A stretch of 44,893 nucleotides of DNA from Bacteroidota bacterium. Its GTDB lineage: Bacteria; Bacteroidota; Bacteroidia; Chitinophagales; Chitinophagaceae. The notes below the pieces were generated by a model, which did not search any database, was not told where the DNA came from, and was given only the letters and a program-made list of their open reading frames with translations. Location of the stretch: the NCBI GenBank assembly GCA_018268105.1, contig JAFDXG010000008.1, forward strand, positions 1-44,893, given 5' to 3'. A program made the position numbers and the translations under genes. Position 1 is the first letter of the stretch; each line of letters starts with the position of its first letter. Shown here piece by piece: positions 16,749-24,539 of this stretch.

Positions 16749-17816
16749 TTATTGCAGATGTTTAAAAATCTTATCAATGTTTGCCTTTTCCTTTGGTTCA
16801 ATTTTGTTCTTTGAACCACTTGCTGAAAGGTTGTTTGCAGTTATCAGCGTATCCTTTTTGGAATAGAAGATTTTTGACTTTTCAATGTTCGATAATGACA
16901 AGCTATTGAAGTAGGGTGTAAACTTATCAATGCAATAACGAAAGTGTTTTGTTTCGCAGCCCAATTGAATTTTTACTGCACCGGGTAATATGCTTTTTGC
17001 TGTTAATGCCTTTATCAATTCATCAGCACTGGTAACATCATCATTCAGTAATTCAATTTGATGGCACAACTGATTTACTACCGTTGTGAGCTTTGCAACA
17101 TCATCTTTGAAACCAAAGTGAATTGCTTCCTGGTTGCCGTTGTATTCGATGCTTCCTTTTTCATCGGCTGCTGGCGGTCCAACATATTCTAATTGCTGAA
17201 CTGTTGCCAATGGTTCTTCCAAATCCAACACATAAAAATCTTCTATGGTTGTTGTTTGTGAAAGGCTTGCCTTGAACTGTTCCTGTATGCTGAAATAAAG
17301 CTGAATGAGGCTATGTTTTAAGTAATACAAAGCGAAGTGAACAACGTTGCTTTCTGAATCTGGAACCGCTGTAAAACCTTGCTCATTTAATTCTGTGGTA
17401 ACCTGTTTGGCTAATACTCTCACATTGGTAAGAGTCTTGCCAACCTGATAACGAATATCAACTAACTCAGTCCAGCTTGCAGCTTGCTGCAATACTGCAT
17501 TGAAAACACGAAGTGTTTCTCCGGTGATTACGAATAAATAAAAATGGGTAACTGCATCTTTGTACTTGGGCAAATCTGTTTTGTATAAAAGCGGCTGAAA
17601 TGCTGTGTTGCCTATGGTTTCATCAGCCACTATTTTTTGAAGCGAAGGGTAATCAACCAACAACGCTGTGAGTTGCGAAAGCAAATCTGCATTGGTGCTG
17701 GGTGAAGCTGCTTTTGCAGCTTTCACCAATTCAGTGAACCGCCTTGTGTTGGTAGTGTCTAATTTCCACGGCTTCAATACACCGTGCATGATGCTGTCTA
17801 ATACTTTTACTTCCAT
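16749..17816 (-). CDS. Hypothetical integrase-linked protein (355 aa)
   Basis: The function is not recognised. The protein is mostly helical, with a central region (about 85-215) rich in leucine and aromatic residues. A C-terminal segment (about 286-355) reads like a small DNA-binding or wing module: KHFRYCIDKFTPYF, then KSKIFYSKK, then a Lys/Asn-rich end. It starts 2 bp after the integrase stop, so it is co-transcribed and probably co-translated with it. Similar unknown proteins directly follow the integrase in many Bacteroidota elements, which suggests a role in transfer or regulation of excision. No signal peptide or membrane segment is seen. Confidence 0.7.
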   Translation of the reverse strand: MEVKVLDSIMHGVLKPWKLDTTNTRRFTELVKAAKAASPSTNADLLSQLTALLVDYPSLQKIVADETIGNTAFQPLLYKTDLPKYKDAVTHFYLFVITGETLRVFNAVLQQAASWTELVDIRYQVGKTLTNVRVLAKQVTTELNEQGFTAVPDSESNVVHFALYYLKHSLIQLYFSIQEQFKASLSQTTTIEDFYVLDLEEPLATVQQLEYVGPPAADEKGSIEYNGNQEAIHFGFKDDVAKLTTVVNQLCHQIELLNDDVTSADELIKALTAKSILPGAVKIQLGCETKHFRYCIDKFTPYFNSLSLSNIEKSKIFYSKKDTLITANNLSASGSKNKIEPKEKANIDKIFKHLQ

Positions 17817-17818
17817 CG

Positions 17819-18925
17819 CTATAAGTCTAATTTAATTTTATTGGCGGCCTCCTGTTTTTTATGGTCAATTACCTTAGCGTAAATTTCGGTTGTTTTTAAA
17901 TGCCTGTGACCTAAGAGTTTTGAAACCGTGTAAATATCTGTTCCCAATGTAATTTGTAAAGTAGCGTAGGTATGCCTTGCACAGTGAAAAGTAATGTGCT
18001 TGGTGATACCTGCTTTCATTACCCATTCACGGAGTTTTAAGTTATGCCAGGCACTGTAATACAATCCTTCAAATACTTTATCATCCTGCTTTCTTCTTTC
18101 GCCTAAAAGCGAAAAGGCTTGTTCTGAAATGGGCAATGTTTCTGCTCCCTTTGTTTTCTTCTGCCTGAAACGGATGTAATACCCTGACTGCTCAGAGTGC
18201 TGCACTTCTGACCAAACTAACTTTTCTATATCCGACCAACGCAAACCACTTAATGCAGAAAAGATGAAAGCATTTTTGAGCACCGGCATTTCACACTCCA
18301 CTTTTGCTGCCGCCTGTAATTCTTCCAAAGTGAGAAACTCTCTATCTGGATCATCTGACCTGATGCCCTCCACCTGGTTTGCCGGATTGGTTTGTATGAT
18401 GCCTTCTTTTACTGCTTCCTTCAAAGCTGCGGTTACCTTGCTGAAATAGGAGGACTGTGAATTTTGAGAAAGGTGCTTATTGGTTTTGCTCTTGGCTTCA
18501 GATATGAGATAGGTTTTGAAATCTTCCAGCCAGTTTTTATCAATGTCTTTAAATGAAGCACCATTCTTTGCAAACTTCTTCAAGTGTTTCAGCACACTAT
18601 CCCAATTGCCCCAATTACCCTCGCTGCCTTTTCGTTTCTCGGTAAGCCTTTCAAAGTAGGCAATGAAACTGCCTTTCGCTTTATCGGTATCCCGAAAGCC
18701 ATATTCTTCATTCTTTATCTGGAGCAATCTTTTTGACCGGATGGCTTCTGCCAGGATCATTGTTTTGCGGTTCTCTTCCTTCTGCTCTTTGGTGAGCTTG
18801 CCTTTCTCCGGCTCGGGTATGAGGTATAATTGTAAATACTCATAGTCTCTTTTACCATCATTATAGTAATCAAGATACAGGCTGATTTTATCGCCCTTTT
18901 TGCGTTGTCTTAAAGTTACTGTCAT
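17819..18925 (-). CDS. Tyrosine recombinase/integrase of the island
   Basis: The 368-aa protein has the full tyrosine recombinase set: R229 in SGLRWSD, a likely catalytic Lys at K257 in KKTKG, H314-x-x-R317 in FHCARHTYAT, H340 in LLGHRHLKTT and nucleophile Y349 in EIYAKV. Residues 1-65 form the basic arm-binding region, and about 85-180 the SAM-like core-binding domain. It is typical of Bacteroidota integrases. The gene overlaps the excisionase-like gene by ATGA and is about 570 bp from the mnmE stop, the expected place for an integrase adjacent to its attachment site. It should cut within the 3' end of mnmE or just beyond it. Confidence 0.93.
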   Translation of the reverse strand: MTVTLRQRKKGDKISLYLDYYNDGKRDYEYLQLYLIPEPEKGKLTKEQKEENRKTMILAEAIRSKRLLQIKNEEYGFRDTDKAKGSFIAYFERLTEKRKGSEGNWGNWDSVLKHLKKFAKNGASFKDIDKNWLEDFKTYLISEAKSKTNKHLSQNSQSSYFSKVTAALKEAVKEGIIQTNPANQVEGIRSDDPDREFLTLEELQAAAKVECEMPVLKNAFIFSALSGLRWSDIEKLVWSEVQHSEQSGYYIRFRQKKTKGAETLPISEQAFSLLGERRKQDDKVFEGLYYSAWHNLKLREWVMKAGITKHITFHCARHTYATLQITLGTDIYTVSKLLGHRHLKTTEIYAKVIDHKKQEAANKIKLDL

Positions 18926-19281
18926 GCTTCAGTTAATTTGAATAGTTCGTTGATAGCTGTTCGGGGGATACGGGTACTTCTGCCCAGCTTACCTGCTTTG
19001 AGTTCGCCTTTGTCGATGAGCCTGTAAATGGTCCATCGGCTGGCGTTGATTAACTGGCAGGCTTCATCTACGGTTAGAAATTCCTTTTGAGAAATGGCAG
19101 GGTTGTACATGGCTTTCTCGGTTTCTTTCTTTATGGCCACTTCAATTTTTTCATCCCGCTTCCGTTGTTTGTATGCTCTCTTGGCACAGGTATCTGAGCA
19201 AAACTGTGTAACAGTAGTCTTGGCGGTAAACCGGTTACCGCAGTGCTGACAAGTTTTTTGTAGACGAATGTTGCTGCTCAT
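18922..19281 (-). CDS. Zinc-finger plus HTH_17 excisionase-like protein
   Basis: I place the start at ATG 19281, giving 119 aa. The frame is open further upstream, but there it translates the TGTAGC repeat block and has no domain. Residues 11-32 hold four cysteines (C11, C14, C28, C32) as a zinc finger resembling those of rRNA or DNA-binding ribbons. A Lys/Arg-rich helix (33-58) follows, then an excisionase-type winged helix at 67-112 with FLTVDEACQLINASRWTIYR and a wing LGRSTRIP. It overlaps the integrase start by 4 bp. The upstream DNA is packed with GGCAACAA and TGTAGC repeats, which it may bind to control excision and its own transcription. Confidence 0.82.
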   Translation of the reverse strand: MSSNIRLQKTCQHCGNRFTAKTTVTQFCSDTCAKRAYKQRKRDEKIEVAIKKETEKAMYNPAISQKEFLTVDEACQLINASRWTIYRLIDKGELKAGKLGRSTRIPRTAINELFKLTEA

Positions 19282-19282
19282 T

Positions 19283-19423
19283 TTGTTGCCTATTGTAGCT
19301 ACATGTAGCAGCTTGTAGCTGTATGTAGCATGTTCTCTCCCGAGTGTTGCCTGATTTGTGAGCAACAAATCTGGGCAACAATCAGGCAACAAATATAAGT
19401 AAAAAAGTAGAGTTTGGCAACAA
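19283..19423. repeat. Cluster of GGCAACAA/TTGTTGCC motifs at the right end of the island
   Basis: Copies: TTGTTGCC 19283-19290, GTGTTGCC 19344-19351, AGCAACAA 19361-19368, GGCAACAA 19374-19381, 19385-19392 and 19416-19423. Within them GTTGCCTGATTTGT (19346-19359) and ACAATCAGGCAAC (19378-19390) form an inverted repeat. The outer copies are inverted relative to the same motif at 39-93. The location between the integrase module and mnmE fits arm-type recombinase sites. The stretch 19424-19489 between this cluster and the mnmE stop contains no gene I can support. Confidence 0.6.
19294..19329. repeat. Four TGTAGC direct repeats phased at exactly 10 bp
   Basis: TGTAGC occurs at 19294, 19304, 19314 and 19324, one helical turn apart, so all copies face the same side of the DNA. 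The intervening bases differ. The block lies 13 to 48 bp upstream of the chosen excisionase start. It resembles an iteron-like binding array for a recombination directionality factor or a repressor. Function is inferred. Confidence 0.6.
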
Positions 19424-19489
19424 CTAAAAGAAAGATAAACGAGCTAAAAGCTAACAATAACAGGCATTTATGAAACAAAGGAAAGATAG

Positions 19490-20881
19490 TTACTTTCCGA
19501 TACAAAACTTCCCAAATATCGTTCCCAGTATATCTCTGTCTATTTCCACCTGCCCGGTGATCTCACCGAGGTAGTGCAGGCAGCGGCGGATGTCAAGTGC
19601 AATCAGATCGCCGGGAAGATTATTAGTCATGCCCAACTGTATATCATTAAGTGAGCGTTGTACTTCTCTGAGAGCGGCATGATGTCTTGCATTGGTTACA
19701 ATAGTGCCCTCCGATAATATATCGCCGGATATGGCATTGCGAAACAAGGTTTCTTTCAGCACATCAATATGTTGTTTTTCTTTTGCAGAAATACATATCA
19801 CCTGAACCCCTATACCTGAAATCTTTTCACGAAAAGATGATTCTCCGATGCGGTCAATTTTATTGGCAACAAGCAGGTATTTCAATTTATCCCTTTCAAA
19901 CTGCAACTGTTGCTGTCTTAACTCTTCCGGTGTTGTATCGGCAGCATCAAAAAGTCCTATCACCACATCGGCACTGCGCATTTTGCTGAGGCTTTTTCCA
20001 ACTCCTATCTTTTCAATGGTATCTGTAGTATGCTCCCTGATACCGGCAGTATCTATAATACGGAAAATAATGCCATTGATATTGAGAGTTTCTTCAATAG
20101 TGTCGCGGGTAGTACCGGCAATATCGCTTACAATAGCCCGGTCTTCATTCAGCAGGGCATTAAGCAGGGTAGATTTCCCGGCATTGGGTTTACCTATAAT
20201 TGCTACACTTACTCCATTCTTTATAGCATTACCCAGCCTGAAAGATTCAATCAGTGCATCTGTTTGCTTTTTCAGTTCAGCAATTAATAAATTGAATTGT
20301 TTGCGATCGGCAAACTCCACATCTTCCTGCGAAAAATCAAGCTCCAGTTCTATCAATGCTGCAAACTCTACTAACTTATCCCTTAGCCGGCTTAGATCGC
20401 CCGAGAAACCACCACGCAGTTGTTTCAGCGCGGTTTCTTTTGCAGCAAAATTTTGCGAGGCTATAACATCTGCTACAGCCTCAGCCTGGGTAAGATCCAT
20501 TTTCCCGTTAAGGAATGCTCTTTGGGTGAACTCACCGGGTTTGGCAAGCCTTGCCCCTTTGCGGATGCAAGCATCAATGATCTGCTGCTGAATAAAGGGG
20601 GAACCATGGCAACTGATTTCTACTGTGTCTTCGCCTGTATAAGATTTGGGTGATTTAAACAATGAGATCACTACTTCATCCAATACAATATCTCCATCCT
20701 TTAAAAGCCCTACATGCAGTGTATGCGAAGTTTGTGCTGCTATATCTTTGGAAGGGAATAACGAATTAATTATTTCGAAACTTTCTGCACCGCTCAGCCT
20801 GATCACTGCAATAGCCCCCACTCCTGGTGCTGTGGCCAATGCCACAATCGTATCTTCCCAACCGGTTAATTGTACTGCCAT
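19490..20881 (-). CDS. mnmE: tRNA uridine-5-carboxymethylaminomethyl(34) synthesis GTPase MnmE
   Basis: This GTPase, with MnmG, makes cmnm5U at the wobble base of several tRNAs. Starting at ATG 20881 it has 463 aa, the usual length; a TTG five codons earlier is possible but gives an atypical extension. The N-terminal folate-binding domain begins with DTIVALATAPG. Helical parts flank the G domain, which shows GKPNAGKST (230-238), DIAGTTRD, DTAG and NKID. The protein ends in the invariant FGKFCIGK, with the catalytic Cys of the C-x-G-K motif. The conserved 3' end is intact even though a mobile island lies directly beyond it, as expected if the integrase target rebuilds the end of the gene. A decayed exbD-like gene lies 42 bp upstream. 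Confidence 0.96.
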   Translation of the reverse strand: MAVQLTGWEDTIVALATAPGVGAIAVIRLSGAESFEIINSLFPSKDIAAQTSHTLHVGLLKDGDIVLDEVVISLFKSPKSYTGEDTVEISCHGSPFIQQQIIDACIRKGARLAKPGEFTQRAFLNGKMDLTQAEAVADVIASQNFAAKETALKQLRGGFSGDLSRLRDKLVEFAALIELELDFSQEDVEFADRKQFNLLIAELKKQTDALIESFRLGNAIKNGVSVAIIGKPNAGKSTLLNALLNEDRAIVSDIAGTTRDTIEETLNINGIIFRIIDTAGIREHTTDTIEKIGVGKSLSKMRSADVVIGLFDAADTTPEELRQQQLQFERDKLKYLLVANKIDRIGESSFREKISGIGVQVICISAKEKQHIDVLKETLFRNAISGDILSEGTIVTNARHHAALREVQRSLNDIQLGMTNNLPGDLIALDIRRCLHYLGEITGQVEIDRDILGTIFGKFCIGK

Positions 20882-20923
20882 TCTGCAAAAATACAATTAT
20901 CGCAAATGCGCAACAGCCATCAG

Positions 20924-21340
20924 CTACCGGTCGTCGTTATCTATATTTGCTACCGCATATTTTTTAACCTCATTGATCGTCATCTCATCCAACACAGCTA
21001 CCAATGTTTTATAACTGCTTTCCATGGTTGGTTTGATAATGGTAAGTAGAGTATTGGTAGCGCGGTTATTATTTATCGCTGTTGTTTTAGCAATAATCCG
21101 TTCTCTCAATTGTTTTACGCCGGTATTTAAATCAATCACTTCAAAATCATTATTATTTTTAGCAAAGCCATCATAACACAAGAGTTTATTATCTATAGAT
21201 AACAAAATAGTTATTGTCCTGCTGGCAGGTGCCGGGGTGCTGTTCCCCTTTTCCGTTGGCATATACAACTTAATGGCAGTGGGTTGAATAAGCATAGCAC
21301 TGAAAATAAAGAATGTGATGCAGGAACTGCTGAATATCAC
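20924..21340 (-). pseudogene. Degenerate exbD-like gene, N-terminally truncated
   Basis: The open frame (138 codons, GTG at 21340 or ATG at 21295) is clearly a relative of the ExbD encoded at 22375-22902. It shares ITFFIFS, QPTA, a long middle and a near-identical tail (VLDEM-INEVKK-A). It lacks the cytoplasmic N-terminus and the first part of the membrane helix. The segment corresponding to MVDLGFLL reads IVIFSSSC, so the proton-carrying Asp is gone, and an in-frame stop lies three codons before the GTG. It cannot act as a normal ExbD. The rest of the frame is uninterrupted, so either decay is recent or a periplasmic remnant is still made. It sits after the tonB terminator and before mnmE. 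Confidence 0.65.
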
Positions 21341-21436
21341 AATCTGTTAACCGATTTCAGACCCAATAAATATGTTGATTATCCCTGTTATTTATATTCC
21401 AGCAATCTATACACATGCGTTGTAAAAATGCAAAAA

Positions 21437-21462
21437 AAATCCCCTTATTGCTAAGGGGATTT
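21437..21462 (-). terminator. Rho-independent terminator of the exbB-exbD-exbD-tonB operon
   Basis: AAATCCCCTTA and TAAGGGGATTT form a perfect 11-bp stem around the loop TTGC. On the minus strand the stem is followed by eight Ts. It lies 27 bp beyond the tonB stop. Confidence 0.88.
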
Positions 21463-21488
21463 ATAAGTTTTGTTTTATTGCAGGTGGA

Positions 21489-22313
21489 TTATTGCTCAGC
21501 AAGCTGGAATGTAACCGGTTGCTTACGGTAAGCTTTTACCTTGCGTCCGTTTTGTACGGCAGGAGTCCATTTAGGTCCCTTCCGTATAGCGTTTACACAA
21601 ATTTCAGCCAGTTTGGTACCTTTCATGGTAAGCGCTTCCACATCACTGATATTTCCTTCTTTATCCACGATAAACTGTACGAGGCAGGTACCCGTTTTAC
21701 CAGCTTCCTGCAATTCGTCAATATATCTGTTGATTTCCCTGGAAATATATTTTGTCCAGGCTTTTTCCCCACCGGGGAATTCAGCTTCGATCTCCACCTT
21801 CTGAAAAACTTTATCCTCATCTTCTTTCGGCGCAGTCACTACACCGCCTTTATCTTCTACAGGCGGGGCTGTAATTCCCAGGTCTTTTGTACCTTCCTGG
21901 TTTACAGTGCTGATCGCTACATCTTTAAGTTCTTCCACTTGTTTCATTTCTTCTTCAGGCTTTACCTCTTCGTCTTTTACCACTTTAGGTGGGGTAAACT
22001 TTGCCATCTCAATTTTGGGTGGATCTGGTGGTTTTGGGGGTGGTGGCGGAGGAGGTTCAACAGGTTGCTCCTGCTTAACATCAACCATTTCCACTTCCTT
22101 CACCTGTATCTGTTTATTTGATTTGGGTCCTTCAAACTTTGCAGATAAAATTGAAATTACCATAATCAATATGGCTACAGAAGCAGTAATGAGTAATGCC
22201 CGCCAAAGCCGGGATGCGTACTTAGAGCGAAGCTCATAAGCACCATACGTCTTATTACGACCATCAAAGATGATATCAATAAGATTGGCATTTAAAATTT
22301 TATTTCCTTCCAT
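21489..22313 (-). CDS. tonB: Energy transducer TonB
   Basis: The 274-aa protein spans the inner membrane once, at about residues 33-54 (WRALLITASVAILIMVISIL). A proline-rich periplasmic linker follows (EPPPPPPPKPPDPPKI near 86-101), with acidic Glu/Val repeats to about 165. The C-terminal TonB domain (about 175-274) includes VEIEAEFPGG, the YxxEI helix, GTCLVQFIVDKEGNISDVE and GPKWTPAVQNGRKVKA. The segment NANLIDIIFDGRNKTYGAYELR at the N-terminus is typical of Bacteroidota TonB proteins. It carries proton-motive energy from ExbB/ExbD to outer-membrane TonB-dependent receptors. It is last in the exb operon, 61 bp after exbD and before a strong terminator. Confidence 0.95.
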   Translation of the reverse strand: MEGNKILNANLIDIIFDGRNKTYGAYELRSKYASRLWRALLITASVAILIMVISILSAKFEGPKSNKQIQVKEVEMVDVKQEQPVEPPPPPPPKPPDPPKIEMAKFTPPKVVKDEEVKPEEEMKQVEELKDVAISTVNQEGTKDLGITAPPVEDKGGVVTAPKEDEDKVFQKVEIEAEFPGGEKAWTKYISREINRYIDELQEAGKTGTCLVQFIVDKEGNISDVEALTMKGTKLAEICVNAIRKGPKWTPAVQNGRKVKAYRKQPVTFQLAEQ

Positions 22314-22374
22314 AATATCTTTTTAGATTATGATATAAGATGCAGAACCAATAGTGATTCCACAAATTATTTTT

Positions 22375-22902
22375 TTAAATTCCGTTCGACTTTTCAGTAG
22401 CTAGCAGTAATTCATTTTCCTGGGGAGAGATGTTTACCATCGCAAATTTCTTCACTTCGTTAATAGACATCTCATCAAGGATAGCTACCACGTTTTGATA
22501 GGTGGCTTCATCATTGGGTTTAATTACCACTACAAAGTCTTCGGGCTTGGTGTTTTTCTTTTTCTCAATGATCACATCCCTGATTTTTTTATAATCAGAA
22601 ATCTGAATCTTGGTGGGATCATCTCCTTCGTAATAATACACCCCATTATTTTTTCCAAGCATTATAGTCAACGCTCCTGAAGCTTTTACTTTGGTTTGTT
22701 CTTCAGGCTTCTCCGTATCTTTCGGCATTATCAATTGCATTGCCGTAGGCTGGGCCATAGTTGTAGAGAAGATAAAGAAAGTAATCAACAGGAAGCCGAG
22801 ATCTACCATCGGGGTCATATCTACCCTTGTGGAGAGTTTTTTGGCTTTTTTGACGCCCGGGCCTTTATGGCCACCACCGCCGCCTTCGTCTATCGCTGCC
22901 AT
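22375..22902 (-). CDS. exbD: Biopolymer transporter ExbD (first type)
   Basis: The 175-aa protein has a cytoplasmic N-terminus with a Gly-rich stretch. One membrane helix contains the key Asp in VDMTPMVDLGFLLITFFIFS (about residues 27-46), and a periplasmic domain ends with AILDEMSINEVKKFAMV. It is a stator subunit of the ExbB/ExbD proton channel that drives TonB. It is the second of two exbD genes in the operon; the pair differ in length, as is usual in Bacteroidota. The decayed copy at 20924-21340 derives from this type. It lies 46 bp after the other exbD. Confidence 0.94.
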   Translation of the reverse strand: MAAIDEGGGGGHKGPGVKKAKKLSTRVDMTPMVDLGFLLITFFIFSTTMAQPTAMQLIMPKDTEKPEEQTKVKASGALTIMLGKNNGVYYYEGDDPTKIQISDYKKIRDVIIEKKKNTKPEDFVVVIKPNDEATYQNVVAILDEMSINEVKKFAMVNISPQENELLLATEKSNGI

Positions 22903-22948
22903 AGTATTATTTTTTTTATAATAACAAAATAGAATTAACTGTAAGTAG

Positions 22949-23608
22949 TTACTTTTTACCAGTTCCTAACTGGTTTTGCCTGGTATTCCACAATGCAGTT
23001 CCCACTGGGGCATCACGGAATTTAGTAACTAACTGAAACTTGTTAATATCATTACGTTTAAACGCTTCCAGCACATTCCTGATTACAGGGTACTTGGTAG
23101 CATCATCTGCTTTAATTAACCAGGATGTCTTCTTGCCGGCATAAGTAGATTTTGCATCTCTTATCCAGTAATACAACTCACCGCCGGTAGAGTCAGGAAC
23201 AGGGATACCTGGTTGTTTCAGGGTTTTCTGCTGTTCCTGGTCCATTGCCAGCAATTGTTTGAATGCGGCAAAGGGAACACCAATACTGGGTGCATTTGTA
23301 AATGCTTTGATATCCGCCGGAGTAAGCCCTAACTTGCGTGTTTCGTTCAGGTTTTCAGCGATGGACTTTCTTGCATTAGGATCATCCATCTGCACAAAAA
23401 CCCGTCCATCCTTGTCAATGGTAACCAGAAAAGCATCCGTTTCAGGCACCTTATCGGCTGACACTGAACTTGGGAATTTTACTTCCACCGGCTCCTCTGG
23501 CTTAAATTTGGTAGCAAGGATGAAAAAGGTAAGGATCAGAAACGACACATCCACAAAAGCGGTCATATCTACCCATGTACTTTTCTTTGCTATTTTAGCT
23601 TTAGGCAT
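22949..23608 (-). CDS. exbD: Biopolymer transporter ExbD (second, longer type)
   Basis: The 219-aa protein has the ExbD membrane helix near the N-terminus, WVDMTAFVDVSFLILTFFILA (about 12-32), with the proton-binding Asp at residue 20. A long periplasmic domain follows, with an insertion between about 85 and 150 that the other ExbD lacks. It pairs with ExbB and the shorter ExbD in the TonB energising complex. It starts 64 bp after exbB. The C-terminus (NDINKFQLVTKFRDAP) matches the terminal pattern of Bacteroidota ExbD. Confidence 0.93.
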   Translation of the reverse strand: MPKAKIAKKSTWVDMTAFVDVSFLILTFFILATKFKPEEPVEVKFPSSVSADKVPETDAFLVTIDKDGRVFVQMDDPNARKSIAENLNETRKLGLTPADIKAFTNAPSIGVPFAAFKQLLAMDQEQQKTLKQPGIPVPDSTGGELYYWIRDAKSTYAGKKTSWLIKADDATKYPVIRNVLEAFKRNDINKFQLVTKFRDAPVGTALWNTRQNQLGTGKK

Positions 23609-23672
23609 TTTGCAAAATTTTAAATTGACTTATAAGATGCAGTACTGAATAACTTCCATACACTGTACCCAA

Positions 23673-24539
23673 TTATTTATAAAGGGATGCAAAGCTTTGA
23701 GTCAGTGTAAAGCCAGATTCGTCAATACCATAAGTAATAGAGTCAATCTTAGTAGTAAACACGTTGTACATAATGAGGGCGAAAGACGAGGTAGCAATAC
23801 CTACTGCTGTATTATACAAAGCTTCCGCAATACCCACAGCCAGTTCTGCAGCAGCGCCGGCTCCGCCTTCTTCACCTAAGGCTCCAAACGACCGGATCAT
23901 ACCCATTACCGTACCCAGCAAGGCAACCAGTGTACCTACTGATGTGATGGTAGATAAAAACACCAGGTTTTTTTGCAGCATTGGAAGTTCCAGCGCAGTG
24001 GCTTCTTCAACTTCTTTTTGTATAGCCATTACTTTTTGTTCTGTAGTCAGTTCGCCTTCCGTAATCAGTTCTTTGTATTTACGAAGACCGGCTTTCATCA
24101 CATTACCAACAGAACCTTGTTGTTTATCGCATTCAGAAAGTGCGGCATCAACATTTTTGTTAGCAAGATGATATTGAACTTTTCTCACAAACTCGGATAT
24201 AGAACCTTTACCGGTTGCTTTGGAGATAGTGAGAAATCTTTCAATAGAAAATACAATTACCATCAAAAACATTCCAATAAGAACGGGCACGATGATACCT
24301 CCTTCATACATACGGTGCCAGGGGCCAAGGGGTCCTTTGTGCTCAGGCCAAAATCCACCATTGGGATCGGGTTTTGAAAACCCTGAGTCAGCTCCTAATA
24401 CAAATCTCCAGAACAAATAACCCGCAATGATACATACTACAGGGGCCAGCCATGATATGATGTTACTGCTTCCCTTAGGTTGAACAGATGTTGACGCTTT
24501 CACGGAGGAAGCGGTTGCGGTTGGTTTAGTTTCAGCCAT
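23673..24539 (-). CDS. exbB: ExbB/MotA/TolQ-family proton channel subunit
   Basis: This 288-aa protein has an Ala/Ser/Thr-rich cytoplasmic start and a first membrane helix at about 29-47. A second helix lies at about 82-102 (GGIIVPVLIGMFLMVIVFSIERFL), and two more near 190-275 hold the family signature TSVGTLVALLGTVMGMIRSFGAL and LAVGIAEALYNTAVGIATSSFALI. It forms the pentameric channel around ExbD. It is the first gene of the exb-tonB operon. The 305-bp region upstream is shared with the divergent metalloprotease gene. Confidence 0.94.
   Translation of the reverse strand: MAETKPTATASSVKASTSVQPKGSSNIISWLAPVVCIIAGYLFWRFVLGADSGFSKPDPNGGFWPEHKGPLGPWHRMYEGGIIVPVLIGMFLMVIVFSIERFLTISKATGKGSISEFVRKVQYHLANKNVDAALSECDKQQGSVGNVMKAGLRKYKELITEGELTTEQKVMAIQKEVEEATALELPMLQKNLVFLSTITSVGTLVALLGTVMGMIRSFGALGEEGGAGAAAELAVGIAEALYNTAVGIATSSFALIMYNVFTTKIDSITYGIDESGFTLTQSFASLYK

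Larger units (their letters stand above)
1..19489. mobile_element. Integrative genomic island at the mnmE 3' end, carrying an Argonaute/methylase defence cargo
   Basis: The stretch holds a tyrosine recombinase, two HTH_17 excisionase-like proteins and a primase-like DUF3987 protein directly beside the intact 3' end of mnmE. All twelve genes point the same way, away from mnmE. The 3' end of mnmE (trmE/thdF) is a known integration target, as for Salmonella genomic island 1. The methylase genes are visibly more AT-rich than the chromosomal genes to the right. TTGTTGCC-type repeats mark both ends in opposite orientation, so the left end is probably near or just before base 1. I found no convincing direct repeat for attL/attR inside the window. 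No relaxase, coupling protein or type IV secretion gene is present, so it looks like a non-conjugative element. The exact left boundary is not established. Confidence 0.75.

Noticed and set aside
19299..19505. Minus-strand 68-codon frame overlapping the mnmE end
   Set aside because: It overlaps mnmE and the repeat cluster, is hydrophobic by accident of AT-rich DNA, and has no family resemblance.
20886..20893. TATTTTTG as the mnmE promoter -7 box
   Set aside because: It matches TAnnTTTG and has a TTG 17 bp upstream, but it lies only 4 bp before the ATG, which would require a leaderless or truncated transcript.
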